DNA of 64,000 nt from Streptomyces sp. NBC_01317 (lineage in GTDB: Bacteria; Actinomycetota; Actinomycetes; Streptomycetales; Streptomycetaceae). Under the pieces are notes generated by a model, which made no database searches, was not told the origin of the DNA, and saw only the letters and a program-made list of their open reading frames with translations. Shown here piece after piece: positions 1 through 9,236 of the stretch; position 1 is the stretch's first letter, and each line of letters begins with the position of its first letter. The stretch covers positions 248,001-312,000 of the forward strand of contig NZ_CP108393.1 in the NCBI RefSeq assembly GCF_035961655.1, in the 5' to 3' direction. Both the position numbers and the translations under genes were made by a program.

Positions 1-997
1 CCCGGCCCGGGAGTTCCGGCCCGAGGACGGACGTGGAGACCAGGGACCGGCCGGCGGGCGCGTAGCCGGGCACGACCTCGCTGATCACGCAGGTGTTGAG
101 GAAGCGGCGTCGGGTGTCGACCAGGAGGGTCGGTTCGCGCAGCGGCGGGGCGAGGGCCGCGTGGTAGTACGTCGTGACCGTGCGGGTGGCGGGCACGTCG
201 AGGCCCGGCAGGAGCCGCGCCGCCGCGCGGGGTCCCGTCGCCACCACGACGGTGTCCGCCGGCCACTCCGTACCGTCCTCGCCACGGACGCCGTCGTCGG
301 TCAGCTCCGCGACCGGCGTCTCCAGGCGGACGGTGTCCGGCGGCAGGCCGTCCGCCAGTTGGGCGGGTACGGCCCCGATGCCCGCGCTGGGCAGGCAGAG
401 CGTGCCGCGCAGCATGCTGCGCCAGACGAGGTGGAAGAAGCGCGAGGAGGTCTCCAGCTCGTCCTCCAGGAAGACCCCGGAGAGGAAGGGCCGGAAGAAC
501 CGTTCGACGAGGGCGGGCGAGATGCCCGCGTCGGCGAGGGCGGTGAGGGTCGTACGGTCCGGCTGCCGCTTCAGTCCGGCGACGGGGCCGAGCATGTCAC
601 GGGCCGTCAGGAGGCCCAACGCCAGGAGATCGCGACCGGGGGCGAGCCGTCCCGGCAGCAGATCGGCGGCGGCGCCCGGCTGTCTGCTGGGGTCGGTGAA
701 CCGCAGGGTGGTGGTGTCGGTTCGTACGAGCGCGCCGGGGGTGAACGGCCGCAGGCGCAGCCCTCGCAGGTCGATCCGGCGTTTCACCTGGGGGTACGCG
801 GTGTTGAAGACCTGGAACCCGCGGTCGAGGAGGAAGCCTTCGTGCCGGTCGGTGCGCATCCGGCCGCCCACCGCGTCGGCGGCCTCCAGGACGCGCACCG
901 ACCGTCCCGCCCTGATCAGGTCGGCGGCGCAGGCCAGGCCCGCCATCCCCGCTCCGATCACGACCACGTCCGTCCGGCGCCGCTGGTTGTCCGGCAC
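1..997 (-). CDS. FAD-dependent oxidoreductase, partial (C-terminus beyond the window)
   Basis: The reading frame is open from a GTG at 997 to the left edge (about 332 codons), so the C-terminus is missing. The N-terminus has a dinucleotide-binding fold, VVVIGAGMAGLACAADL (GxGxxG around residues 14-19), then the acidic strand end VRVLEA and the GGRMRTD segment seen in amine-oxidase, protoporphyrinogen-oxidase and phytoene-desaturase type flavoproteins. Later text such as RGFQVFNTAYP fits the same superfamily. It is probably a cytoplasmic FAD enzyme oxidising a small hydrophobic or amine substrate; the substrate cannot be read from sequence. The SGNH hydrolase upstream on the same strand ends 162 bp before this start, so the two may be co-transcribed but are not tightly coupled. 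The GTG was chosen because it directly precedes the Rossmann strand and follows a purine-rich GGGCGGGA stretch. Confidence 0.8.
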   Translation of the reverse strand, partial: MPDNQRRRTDVVVIGAGMAGLACAADLIRAGRSVRVLEAADAVGGRMRTDRHEGFLLDRGFQVFNTAYPQVKRRIDLRGLRLRPFTPGALVRTDTTTLRFTDPSRQPGAAADLLPGRLAPGRDLLALGLLTARDMLGPVAGLKRQPDRTTLTALADAGISPALVERFFRPFLSGVFLEDELETSSRFFHLVWRSMLRGTLCLPSAGIGAVPAQLADGLPPDTVRLETPVAELTDDGVRGEDGTEWPADTVVVATGPRAAARLLPGLDVPATRTVTTYYHAALAPPLREPTLLVDTRRRFLNTCVISEVVPGYAPAGRSLVSTSVLGPELPGR

Positions 998-1159
998 GCG
1001 TGTCCCGCCCTTCGCTCCGTGCTTCCCGCCCAGGGGGCTTCCGCTCCCGCCCGGCGCCGTCCTTCCGATGGTGTCAGGCGGGGGCGGGAGCGGCGCGGCG
1101 CCGCGAAGGGCCGGACGGGTGGCGGTCGGTGAGGGAGGCGTTTCCCGGTGGCGAGGTCG

Positions 1160-1861
1160 TCAGATCCAGGGGCCGGTGCGCAGGGTGGCGTACCAGCGGT
1201 CGGCCATCTTGGCGTAGCCACCCGCGTTGGGGTGGATGCCGTCGGCGAGGTCGCCGGTGTTGAGGGCGCTGTGCATGTCGACGAAGTGGACCTTGCGGCC
1301 CTTCTTCGCCCACTGGTCCACGATGCCGGGCACGGCCGCGTTGAACGGCCTCGCCCTGGCCTCGAAGGTGGCGTCGGAGAACGGGATGATGTTCGTGACG
1401 AAGACGTCGGCGCCGGGCGCGGCCGCGGTGATGTGGTCGATCAGCGCGGACAGCCGGGAGGGCGCTCCCGGTATGTCACGGTTCTGGGTGATGTCGTTGG
1501 TGCCGATGTGGAGCAGGACGGTCCTGGGATTGGTGGCCCTGACCCACTGGGTGGCCTGGGCGTCGATCTGGTCGATGCGCCAGCCGGAGTGGCCCTCGTG
1601 GTCGTGGTCGCCGAGCTGGGCGGGGCCGTTGAACTGCGAGCCCACGAAGTCGGTGCGCCGCCGGTCCGCCGCGGCGCGTTCCCACAGGCGGGTGCGGTAG
1701 CCGCCGGGGACGTTGAATCCGTCGGTGATCGAGTCGCCGAGCGGCATCACGCGCACGCCGCCGTTGGACTCGGCGAGCGCGGGTGAGGTGGGCACCAGGA
1801 CCACGGCGAAGGCCGCGGCCGCCGTGGCACAGGCGAGAGCGGCGCGGTGGGTCAAGCGCAT
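1160..1861 (-). CDS. Secreted SGNH/GDSL-family hydrolase
   Basis: The product is 233 aa with a Sec signal peptide (Arg at 2, hydrophobic core about 8-25, ALA cleavage near residue 30). The mature domain carries the SGNH blocks: GDSI with nucleophile Ser44, the GTND block with its Asn, and a C-terminal DGIHPN block giving Asp207 and His210 of the triad. It is a single compact esterase/lipase domain of usual length with no carbohydrate-binding module. Expected role: extracellular hydrolysis of acyl or acetyl esters on lipids or polysaccharides; the exact substrate is unknown. The ATG at 1861 follows a GAGGAG ribosome site. A gap of about 650 bp separates it from the divergent decarboxylase gene, so it probably has its own promoter there. 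Confidence 0.9.
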   Translation of the reverse strand: MRLTHRAALACATAAAAFAVVLVPTSPALAESNGGVRVMPLGDSITDGFNVPGGYRTRLWERAAADRRRTDFVGSQFNGPAQLGDHDHEGHSGWRIDQIDAQATQWVRATNPRTVLLHIGTNDITQNRDIPGAPSRLSALIDHITAAAPGADVFVTNIIPFSDATFEARARPFNAAVPGIVDQWAKKGRKVHFVDMHSALNTGDLADGIHPNAGGYAKMADRWYATLRTGPWI

Positions 1862-2517
1862 CCGGACTCCTCAGGAGGGTGGGGGGAGCTGGGGGGATGG
1901 GACACCTGTGCGACACGGGGAATTGACCGCACGGAAAACAAATTGGCATGAGCAGAACAGCACAGGGCGATCGGGCTGTCCAGATCCGCGGCACAAACCG
2001 CTTTCCCCCACTGGGGGTTTTCCAGCCGATGGAGGTACTCCGTGGCCCGTCAGAGGTTTCCGCAGAACGTTGCCCAGCCCCTGTGGACGCCGAGTCCCGG
2101 ATGTCCCACCCCAGCGCTCCGAGGAGCTGGATCCCTCCGACGACCAGCGCAACGGTCCACAGTGTCCGCCGGTCGTCGGCGTCGCGCGTGCCGTTACCGC
2201 CCGGCGACATCTGTTCGCAAGGCCACCCGATCGAGGGGATTGGGCTTCCCTCAGGGGTGACCCGGACCCCGGGACGCGGTGGGGAGGGGCTCCGGGCGCT
2301 ATTCCTGCGGATATGACAACACCTGTTGTGCGCTCGGCAGTTGACCGCAGCCGTGGATTTGGCAGCCCGTACGGCTGCGGCTCCCCCTCATGCTGCCGGG
2401 CACGGCCGTGAGCGGCTTCGGCCGACCGGACGTTCCGCACGTCGGCCGAAGCCGCACGACGTGTTCACGGCGGGCCTCAAGAGGGTCCGTGCGACCGTAC
2501 AGAGAGGGATGTGCAGT
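1862..2517. other. Divergent intergenic region upstream of the decarboxylase
   Basis: No convincing gene is seen here; overlapping open frames have no ribosome sites, no recognisable domain and atypical composition. The stretch holds the control regions of the SGNH hydrolase (leftward) and the decarboxylase (rightward). It includes a perfect dyad ACAACA-CC-TGTTGT at 2316-2329 and the large hairpin listed at 2412-2455. Confidence 0.6.
2412..2455 (+). promoter_or_regulatory. Perfect 15-bp hairpin in the decarboxylase leader
   Basis: GCGGCTTCGGCCGAC (2412-2426) is exactly complementary to GTCGGCCGAAGCCGC (2441-2455). The 14-nt loop can itself pair CGGA with TCCG. The stem ends 62 nt before the decarboxylase start. 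No U-tract follows, so it may be an operator, a processing or stability element, or a weak terminator. Confidence 0.5.
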
Positions 2518-4164
2518 ATGACCGCGGAGTCCTCCGAGCTGACGCGCTCGGCATGCGTTTCGCCCACCGACGACGACTACCGGCTGAGTACTGACGCCTA
2601 CACCGACGAGCGGCGCGAGGCCGTGCTCGCGAAGCTCGAGGGATATCTCGGCTCGCGGCGCGGCCGTTTCCTGGGCTACCAGAGCAATCTCGCCCTGGAG
2701 GGACACGCCTCGCTCGGCCGTTTCCTGGGCTACCACATCAACAACATCGGCGACCCGTTCGTCGACGGCCACTACAGCCTGCATTCACGGTGGCTGGAAC
2801 GTGCCGTGCTGGAGCACTACGCCCGTCTGTGGCACGCCCGGCTTCCCGAGGACCCGGCCCGGGCACGGATCGAGGACGGCTGGGGGTACGTGCTGTCCAT
2901 GGGCAGCACCGAGGGCAACCTCTACGCCCTGTGGAACGCCCGGGACTACCTCGACGGAAACGCCCTGGTACGCGACGACATCTCGGGCGACGCGAGCTGC
3001 CGTACGACGTACATCCGGGCAACACCCCCCGCGGACAACCCGAACGCCTACGCGCCGGTCGCGTTCTTCTCCCAGGAGACGCACTACTCGCACATCAAGG
3101 CGATGCGGGTCCTGGACATCCCGACGTTCTACGACCTGGGCGGCGCCCACTACCCCGGGCAGTGCCCGCTGGAGCTGACCGGCACCGGGACGCAGACCTA
3201 CAACGGCTGGCCGCTGGGCGGCGTACCGACCACCGGCGGTGACGAGGGTCCTGGCACGGTCGATGTCGACGCCCTGGTCACGCTGGTGGAGTTCTTCGCG
3301 GCGAAGGGCCACCCGGTGCTGGTCAACTTCAACATCGGCAGTGTCTTCAAGGGTGCGTACGACGACGTGGCGTACGCCTGCGAGCGGCTGCGGCCCGTCT
3401 TCGAGGCCCACGGCCTCGTCGACCGCCAGGTCCGCTTCGACCCGGACGACCCGGAGCGGGTCAGCGTCCGCAACGGCTACTGGATCCACGTCGACGGCGC
3501 GCTGGGCGGTGCGTACGCCCCCTACCTGGAGAAGGCCCATGCGGCGGGTCTCATCGACACCGCCCCGCCGGCCTTCGACTTCCGCGTCCCCGAGGTGTCC
3601 TCGATCGTCACCAGCGGACACAAGTACCCCGGAGCACCGGTCCCCACCGGGATCTTCATGGCCCGCGCCGGCTCCAAGCTGCGTCCGCCGTCCGACCCGG
3701 CGGTCGTCTCCTCCCCGGACAGCACCTTCGCCGGCTCCCGCAGCGGATTCGCCTCCCTGGCCATGTGGAACCACCTGGCCCAGCTCAGCGAGGAGCAGCA
3801 GGTCCGCCAGGCGGCCGACGTCCTGGAACTCGCCCGTTACACCGCCACCCGGCTCCGCGAGCTCAGCGTGGTACTGCGGGAGCGCGCCGAGCCCTGGGCG
3901 GAGGACGGCATCGAGGTGGGCAACGGGGATCACTCCCTCAGCGTCTGGTTCCAGCAGCCGCGCCGCGAACTGGTCGAGAAGTACACCCTCGCCTGCGTCC
4001 CCCTCAACCTCGACGGGCGGCGCCACGACTACAGCCATGTCTACGTCATGCCGCACGTCACCCGCGAGATGGTCGACGAGCTCCTCGACGACCTCGCCCG
4101 CCCCGGCGCCTTCGACCGCTCCGCGGAATCCGCCGACCGCCCGCCCCTGCCCGCCCAGCGCTGA
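2518..4164 (+). CDS. PLP-dependent group II decarboxylase, histidine-decarboxylase-like
   Basis: The product is a 548-aa cytoplasmic enzyme. Blocks typical of group II amino-acid decarboxylases of the histidine decarboxylase type are present: FLGYHINNIGDPF near the N-terminus, SMGSTEGNLYALWNAR (phosphate-binding region), the HVDGALGGAYAPY block carrying the PLP-ring Asp, TSGHKYPGAPVPTG with the Schiff-base Lys369, and TFAGSRSGFASLAMW after it. Family knowledge supports decarboxylation of histidine or another aromatic amino acid to its amine; the substrate is inferred. The ATG at 2518 was chosen over an in-frame ATG at 2509 because AGAGGG lies about 9 nt before it but abuts the earlier one. 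The next gene, an EF-hand/methylglyoxal synthase fusion, begins 134 bp downstream in the same direction and is likely in the same operon. Confidence 0.85.
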   Translation: MTAESSELTRSACVSPTDDDYRLSTDAYTDERREAVLAKLEGYLGSRRGRFLGYQSNLALEGHASLGRFLGYHINNIGDPFVDGHYSLHSRWLERAVLEHYARLWHARLPEDPARARIEDGWGYVLSMGSTEGNLYALWNARDYLDGNALVRDDISGDASCRTTYIRATPPADNPNAYAPVAFFSQETHYSHIKAMRVLDIPTFYDLGGAHYPGQCPLELTGTGTQTYNGWPLGGVPTTGGDEGPGTVDVDALVTLVEFFAAKGHPVLVNFNIGSVFKGAYDDVAYACERLRPVFEAHGLVDRQVRFDPDDPERVSVRNGYWIHVDGALGGAYAPYLEKAHAAGLIDTAPPAFDFRVPEVSSIVTSGHKYPGAPVPTGIFMARAGSKLRPPSDPAVVSSPDSTFAGSRSGFASLAMWNHLAQLSEEQQVRQAADVLELARYTATRLRELSVVLRERAEPWAEDGIEVGNGDHSLSVWFQQPRRELVEKYTLACVPLNLDGRRHDYSHVYVMPHVTREMVDELLDDLARPGAFDRSAESADRPPLPAQR

Positions 4165-4298
4165 TCAGACCCCTCTCACGCGTGCACCGTCGGGCTTCGC
4201 GCGCGCCGGGGACCGCGGAGACTCTCCCGCCACCGTCAACACCTCCACCGTGCGCCACTCGCACCTGCCTCAACCCGCGCTGTGAAAAGGACACTTCC

Positions 4299-5270
4299 AT
4301 GACCACGCCCGAAGCCTGGCTCCCCCGAATCACCGCGCTCTTCCGCGCCTACGACCTCGACGGCGACGGCCAGCTCGGCCGCGAGGACCTGATCGCCTAC
4401 GCCGCTCGAGTCGCCGAGAAGCTCACCACCCCGGGCGACACACGCCGCCGCACGGCGCTCTACGACGCGTACGCGGAACTGTGGACCCAGCTCGCGGCCG
4501 TCTCCGACACCGACCGCGGCGGCAGGATCAGCGAGCAGGAGTTCGTCGCCGCCACCGCGCGCGGCGCCTTCGACGCCGACCCGCACTTCCGCGAGTCCAC
4601 CCTGCGCGCCCTGGACTCCCTCGCCGACGCGCTCGACCAGGACGGCGACGGGACCATCGACGCCGCGGAGTACGAGCGCATTTTCGGCGCGACCGGCCTT
4701 GCCGCCGACACCTCCGCGCTGGCCTTCGAGACCGTGGACGCGGACGGCGACGGCCGCATCACCCGCGCCGAGATGCGCGTCGCCGCCCTGCACCTCTACC
4801 CGCTGGCCGACCCGACCTGGCTGACCGGCGAACAGGCGCCGGCCGCGGGCCCGCGAGGCATCGCGCTGGTCGCCCACGACACCCGCAAGGCAGACCTGCT
4901 GGCCTGGGCCGGGCACAGGTCCGCCGAGCTCGGCCGCCACCGGCTCTACGGCACCGGCACCACCGGCACCCTCATCAACCGCAGGCTCGGCCTGCCCGTC
5001 ACGCCACTGCGCAGCGGCCCCCTCGGCGGAGACCAGCAGATCGGCGCCTTGGTCACCAGCGGCGACATCGACCTGCTGATCTTCTTCTACGACCCGCTCA
5101 GCGCACACCCCCACGGCGACGACGTACGCGCCCTCATCCGGCTCGCCACACTCGCCAACATTCCGATCGCACTCAACTCCGCCACCGCCGACGCCCTCAT
5201 CGACAGCGTGGGGCCGCACATCCCCGAGCAGACGACCGCGGTCACCCCCGGGACGTCCGTGCCGGCCTGA
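4299..5270 (+). CDS. EF-hand / methylglyoxal synthase fusion protein
   Basis: The product is 323 aa with two parts. Residues 1-165 contain four EF-hand loops: DLDGDGQLGRED (19-30), a degenerate DTDRGGRISEQE (70-81, Gly at loop position 5), DQDGDGTIDAAE (113-124) and DADGDGRITRAE (147-158). This resembles a calerythrin-type Ca2+ sensor. Residues 187-305 are a complete methylglyoxal synthase domain: VAHDTRK, the phosphate-binding GTGTTGTLI, GPLGGDQQIGA with the catalytic Asp, FFYDPLSAHPHGDDV with the His and Asp equivalent to E. coli His98 and Asp101, and LATLANIPIALNSATAD. Family role: dihydroxyacetone phosphate to methylglyoxal plus phosphate. Ordinary MgsA is about 150 aa without EF-hands, so the architecture is unusual and suggests a calcium-gated enzyme (inference). 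The start follows GAAAAGGA and was preferred to longer in-frame extensions, which lack any domain. Confidence 0.9.
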   Translation: MTTPEAWLPRITALFRAYDLDGDGQLGREDLIAYAARVAEKLTTPGDTRRRTALYDAYAELWTQLAAVSDTDRGGRISEQEFVAATARGAFDADPHFRESTLRALDSLADALDQDGDGTIDAAEYERIFGATGLAADTSALAFETVDADGDGRITRAEMRVAALHLYPLADPTWLTGEQAPAAGPRGIALVAHDTRKADLLAWAGHRSAELGRHRLYGTGTTGTLINRRLGLPVTPLRSGPLGGDQQIGALVTSGDIDLLIFFYDPLSAHPHGDDVRALIRLATLANIPIALNSATADALIDSVGPHIPEQTTAVTPGTSVPA

Positions 5271-5426
5271 CCCGATTCCGGCGCGCCCACGCGGCCCGGC
5301 CGGACGTCCCTCCTGGGTTCGAAGAGGCTGTGGAGGTAGTCGGCGATCTTGTCGTTCGGGGCGCGCGTCCGGCCGACGAGGTCCCCTCGCGCCAGCCGGA
5401 GGACGGAAGCGAGCGGAAACGCCGGG

Positions 5427-5464
5427 ACCGCCGGGCGGGCCGTGGATTCGGCCCGCCCGGCGGT
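5427..5464. terminator. Bidirectional terminator between convergent genes
   Basis: A perfect 15-bp stem, ACCGCCGGGCGGGCC / GGCCCGCCCGGCGGT, with an 8-nt loop. It lies between the end of the EF-hand/methylglyoxal synthase gene (5270) and the end of the convergent S53 protease gene (5503), where a two-way terminator is expected. Confidence 0.75.
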
Positions 5465-5502
5465 CGGGGACGGTGTGGTGCGGTCAGCTCGATGCGGTGC
5501 GG

Positions 5503-7452
5503 TCAGCGGTGGCGGTACGAGTTCACGTAACCGGCCGCCGGTGTGCCGACCCCCGTCACGTCGTCGTAGCCGGCCACGGCGGACAGCGAGCTGTCCTTGC
5601 CGAGGCTGCGGAGCGAGGTGAGGATGCCGTCGGCGCTGTCGGTGCTGTTGGCGAAGTCGTTCCTTACGACCGCCAGTTGACGGCCGGCACCCAGCGGGTG
5701 GTCGGTCACGTCGTGGTAGGCGGAGGTGCCGTACCGCTGGTAGATGCCGGGATTGGCGAACCCGATCGGCAGGCCGTGCCTGGCCTGCTGGGCGAGGGCC
5801 TGGACACCAGCGATGACGGGTGCGGCCAGCGACGTACCGCCGATGCGGTACTGGTCGTACCCCTGGGTGCCGTCGGGCAGGGTCTGGGTCTGGCCCACCA
5901 GGAAGCCGGTGTTCGGGTCGGCGACGGCCGCGATGTCGGGGATGGTCCGCATCGGCGTGGTGCCGTTGGCCTTGGCGAGCGAGCCGGGAACCACACTCCG
6001 CTGGTAGAAGGGCTGCGGCACGGTCACGCTGGTGCCGCCGCCGGCGCCGGAGGTGTACGCGCCGGGGAAGTCCGTCCAACTGCGGCCGTCGGCCGAGAGG
6101 TTGGCCTTGTAGGTGCCCCAGCCCGTCTCCCACTGGTAGGTGTTCTTCTTGCCGACGGCGAGCGACGTACCGCCGACGGCCGTCACCCAGGCGGAGTTGG
6201 CGGGCATGTCGACCTGCTTCGTGCCGGTCGAGACGACGTTGTCGCCGTCGTCACCGGAGGAGAAGTAGAAGCCGATGCCTTCGACGGCGCCCGTCTGGAA
6301 CACCTGGTCGTAGGCGGCGGCCGACGCCGGGGTCTCGTTGGACTCCAGGTCGCCCCAGGAGTTGGAGACGATGTCGGCGAGCCTGCCGTCCACGACCTTG
6401 CCCAGCGAGTCCAGCAGGTCGTCGTCGAAGCAGGAGGCACCCCCGACGTAGACGATGTCCGCGTCGGGCGCGACCGCGTGCACGGCTTCGACGTCGAGGG
6501 TCTCCTCGCCGTACCAGCCTGAAGCGCCGCACTCCTCCGTGCTGTTGTAGTCGGCCGGCAGCACCTGGGAGAGCTGTCCCCTGCCGTACTTCTTGTCGCC
6601 GTTGCGCTTGGCGTACGTGGCCGCGTCCTGGGCGATCGTCGGCGAGGCGTACGCGTCGGTGATGGCGACGGTGACCCCCTTGCCGGTGAAGTCCTTCGCA
6701 CCGTAGGCGGCACGCAGCTGGGTGCCGGTGTAGCCCTTGATCGCGTACGAGGCCTTTGAACCGTACGCCGACGGCAGCGACTTGTCGGTCTTCGACCCGA
6801 AGTAGGTAGAGAACGGACCGGCGTTGCGGAACACGGCGTCCGGGGGCGGCAGCGTGTCGTCGTGACTCGCCTTGTGGGGCGCGTTGTCGAGCCCGGTGAC
6901 GGTGAGGACCGCGCCGTCCAGCGAGTCGGGCACCGAGGGGGTGGCGACCGGCGCGCGGTAGGTGTGCCCGCCCTTGGCGTAGTTGTGGAGCTGGGTGGAG
7001 AAGGCCTTCTCCACCGCGGCGGTGTCCCCGGTGACGGTGAGGTAGTGCTGGTGGGTGCCCGTCACCTTGAGCCCGGCGGACTTCAGCCAGGCGGTGACCC
7101 GCGCGACCTGGTCCGCGGTCGGGCCGAAGCGCGCGGCGGCCTGCCGCGCGCTCAGGTACCTCCCGTACGAGGCGGAGGAGGGGTCGGACACCTCCTGGGC
7201 GAGCCGGGCGAGGCCCGCGCTGTCCCGGCCCGCGAGATACACGCGGGCGGTGACCCGGTTCGCGTCGGGGGTGCTCCCCCGGTCCGCCTTCTGCGTCGCC
7301 CAGAGCGGCTTCGTGCCGTGGAGCGTGTCCCGTCCGGCGGGCCCGGTGTCGGCACCCGCGGTCTGGACGCCGAGTGCGAGAGCGCCGGCGACGAGCGGCA
7401 GAGTCGCCGCCCAGGCCAGTCCGGCGCGCAGGCGCGGTCGGCTGGATCTCAT
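5503..7452 (-). CDS. Secreted S53 family serine-carboxyl peptidase (sedolisin/kumamolisin type)
   Basis: A 649-aa pre-pro-enzyme. The N-terminus MRSSRPRL plus a hydrophobic stretch ending near TAGA is a Sec signal. A pro-kumamolisin activation domain follows (about residues 40-190, with ASYGRYLSARQAAARFGPTADQV). The catalytic domain has the Glu/Asp block GEETLDVEAVHAVAPDADIVY and the nucleophile block GGTSLAAPVIAG with Ser541. The C-terminal GYDDVTGVGTP loop is the usual Ca2+ site. The family acts extracellularly, often at acidic pH, and self-activates by removing the propeptide. The ATG at 7452 was chosen because AGGGGG precedes it closely and it sits at the signal peptide; an earlier in-frame start at 7512 would add 20 residues lacking signal character. 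Transcribed alone, convergent with the EF-hand/MGS gene. Confidence 0.93.
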   Translation of the reverse strand: MRSSRPRLRAGLAWAATLPLVAGALALGVQTAGADTGPAGRDTLHGTKPLWATQKADRGSTPDANRVTARVYLAGRDSAGLARLAQEVSDPSSASYGRYLSARQAAARFGPTADQVARVTAWLKSAGLKVTGTHQHYLTVTGDTAAVEKAFSTQLHNYAKGGHTYRAPVATPSVPDSLDGAVLTVTGLDNAPHKASHDDTLPPPDAVFRNAGPFSTYFGSKTDKSLPSAYGSKASYAIKGYTGTQLRAAYGAKDFTGKGVTVAITDAYASPTIAQDAATYAKRNGDKKYGRGQLSQVLPADYNSTEECGASGWYGEETLDVEAVHAVAPDADIVYVGGASCFDDDLLDSLGKVVDGRLADIVSNSWGDLESNETPASAAAYDQVFQTGAVEGIGFYFSSGDDGDNVVSTGTKQVDMPANSAWVTAVGGTSLAVGKKNTYQWETGWGTYKANLSADGRSWTDFPGAYTSGAGGGTSVTVPQPFYQRSVVPGSLAKANGTTPMRTIPDIAAVADPNTGFLVGQTQTLPDGTQGYDQYRIGGTSLAAPVIAGVQALAQQARHGLPIGFANPGIYQRYGTSAYHDVTDHPLGAGRQLAVVRNDFANSTDSADGILTSLRSLGKDSSLSAVAGYDDVTGVGTPAAGYVNSYRHR

Positions 7453-7634
7453 GTAACCCCCTGCGTTGTGGTTGGACGCGCACGGCGGGCCCGATAGATG
7501 GCCACCACACACAAGGAGCCACTCTCCCTATCAACTGTTCATCGGAGGGGCATGCGTTGGCCAAAGCCCGATCAAGCCCGGACCATGTACAGCTCAACCC
7601 GGGGACAGGGCAGACATCCCCCCGAAGACAGGAC

Positions 7635-7670
7635 CGCACCGGGCCGACCCGCGAAGGCCCGCCCGGTGCG
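7635..7670 (-). terminator. Terminator downstream of bglC
   Basis: CGCACCGGGC (7635-7644) pairs perfectly with GCCCGGTGCG (7661-7670) around a 16-nt loop. It lies 30-65 nt past the bglC stop codon on the minus strand and closes the ceb operon. Confidence 0.6.
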
Positions 7671-7700
7671 CGCTGACACATGCCTGATGAACAGGGGCCG

Positions 7701-9149
7701 TTACGGCGCCGGGGGGAGCGTCCCGGAGCGGGTCAGGCGCCCGTACCAGTGCGCGCTCGACTTGGGGATCCTGCGCTGTGTCGCGTAGTCCACGTACACC
7801 ATGCCGAAGCGCTTGCCGTAGCCGTACGCCCACTCGAAGTTGTCGAGCAGCGACCAGAGGAAGTAGCCACGGACGTCCGCGCCCGCCCCGATCGCGCGGT
7901 GGACCGCGGCCAGGTGTTCGCGCAGGTAGGCGATGCGCTCCGGGTCGCGGACCTCGCCGTCGGGGCCCGCGTAGTCGTCGAAGGCCGCGCCGTTCTCGGT
8001 GATCATCAGCGGCAGGCCCGGGTGGTCCCGCTTCACGCGCAGGAGCAGTTCGTACAGGCCCTCGGGGTCGATGGTCCAGCCCATGGCGGTCCGCTCCCCC
8101 GGTGTCTGGTGGAAGGCGACCTCGTCCGCGCCCGGCCACGGGCTGTGCTCGCTGGCTCCGTGACCGTCGGACCGGTGCGCGGCGGGACCCGTGTGGTGCG
8201 AGACCAGCGTCGGCGAGTAGTAGTTGACGCCCAGGAAGTCGAGCGGCTGGTGGATCAGCGCGGTGTCGCCGTCGTGGACGAACGACCAGTCGGTGACGGT
8301 CGCGGTGTCCGCCAGGACGTCCGCCGGGTAGGCCCCTTCGAGCATCGGTCCGGTGAAGATCCGGTTCGCGGTGCCGTCGATACGGCGGGCCGCGTCGATG
8401 TCCGCCGGGCTGTCGGTCAGGGGCCGTACATGGTGCAGGTTGAGGGTGACGGAGATCTGGGAGGTCGCGGGGAGGCGCTCGCGCAGGGCCTGGACCGCGA
8501 GGCCGTGGCCGAGGTTGAGGTGGTGGGCGGCGCGCAGGGCGTCGGCGGGGTCCGTACGGCCGGGGGCGTGCACGCCGGAGCCGTACCCGAGGAAGGCACT
8601 GCACCACGGCTCGTTGAGCGTGGTCCAGCTCCCCACCCGGTCCCCGAGGGCCTCGGCGACGATGCCCGCGTACTCGGCGAAGCGGAAGGCGGTGTCGCGC
8701 TCGGGCCAGCCTCCGGCGTCCTCCAACTCCTGCGGAAGGTCCCAGTGGTAGAGCGTGACGACGGGCCGGATTCCCTTGTCCAGGAGTCCGTCGGCCAGCC
8801 GGCGGTAGAAGTCCAGCCCCTTCGCGGAGGCGGGGCCCCGGCCGCCCGGCTGGACCCGCGGCCAGGACACCGAGAAGCGGTAGGCGCCGACCCCGAGGTC
8901 GGCCATGATCGCGATGTCCTCGCGCCAGCGGTGGTAATGGTCGGTGGCGATGTCGCCGGTGTCGCCGTTGCGCACCTTCCCCGGTGTACGGGAGTAGACG
9001 TCCCAGATGGAGGGCGTGCGGCCGTCGTCCTGCGCGGCGCCCTCGATCTGGTAGGCGGCGGTGGCGGTGCCCCAGAGGAAACCGGCCGGGAAGGTCAGGG
9101 GAGCCGCCGTTTCCAGGGCTCGCCCGGTGGTGGGTGCTGAGGTGGCCAC
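7701..9149 (-). CDS. bglC: GH1 beta-glucosidase (cellobiase)
   Basis: A 482-aa cytoplasmic glycoside hydrolase family 1 enzyme without signal peptide. It opens with [19 protein letters not shown], the GH1 N-terminal signature. The acid/base is Glu180 in TLNEP and the nucleophile Glu385 in [30 protein letters not shown] is the conserved aglycone-pocket end. It cleaves imported cellobiose and short cello-oligosaccharides to glucose. It is the last gene of cebE-cebF-cebG-bglC, the same order as characterised Streptomyces cellobiose operons, which supports the symbol. The start is a GTG at 9149 preceded by AAGGA. It is expected to be under CebR control from the operator near cebE; no separate CebR box is visible in the 87 bp before it. 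Confidence 0.93.
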   Translation of the reverse strand: MATSAPTTGRALETAAPLTFPAGFLWGTATAAYQIEGAAQDDGRTPSIWDVYSRTPGKVRNGDTGDIATDHYHRWREDIAIMADLGVGAYRFSVSWPRVQPGGRGPASAKGLDFYRRLADGLLDKGIRPVVTLYHWDLPQELEDAGGWPERDTAFRFAEYAGIVAEALGDRVGSWTTLNEPWCSAFLGYGSGVHAPGRTDPADALRAAHHLNLGHGLAVQALRERLPATSQISVTLNLHHVRPLTDSPADIDAARRIDGTANRIFTGPMLEGAYPADVLADTATVTDWSFVHDGDTALIHQPLDFLGVNYYSPTLVSHHTGPAAHRSDGHGASEHSPWPGADEVAFHQTPGERTAMGWTIDPEGLYELLLRVKRDHPGLPLMITENGAAFDDYAGPDGEVRDPERIAYLREHLAAVHRAIGAGADVRGYFLWSLLDNFEWAYGYGKRFGMVYVDYATQRRIPKSSAHWYGRLTRSGTLPPAP

Positions 9150-9236
9150 AAGGGTCCTTCCGCGTGGGTGAGAGTCGGACGTGTCGAACGGTGGGGAGGG
9201 GAGGGGGCGTTCGGGCGAGGTGTCCTCGGCCCGTGA

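Noticed and set aside
1871..2440. A 189-codon minus-strand frame in the gap before the decarboxylase.
   Set aside because: No domain, no ribosome site, and it covers the regulatory dyads; composition is not that of a gene.
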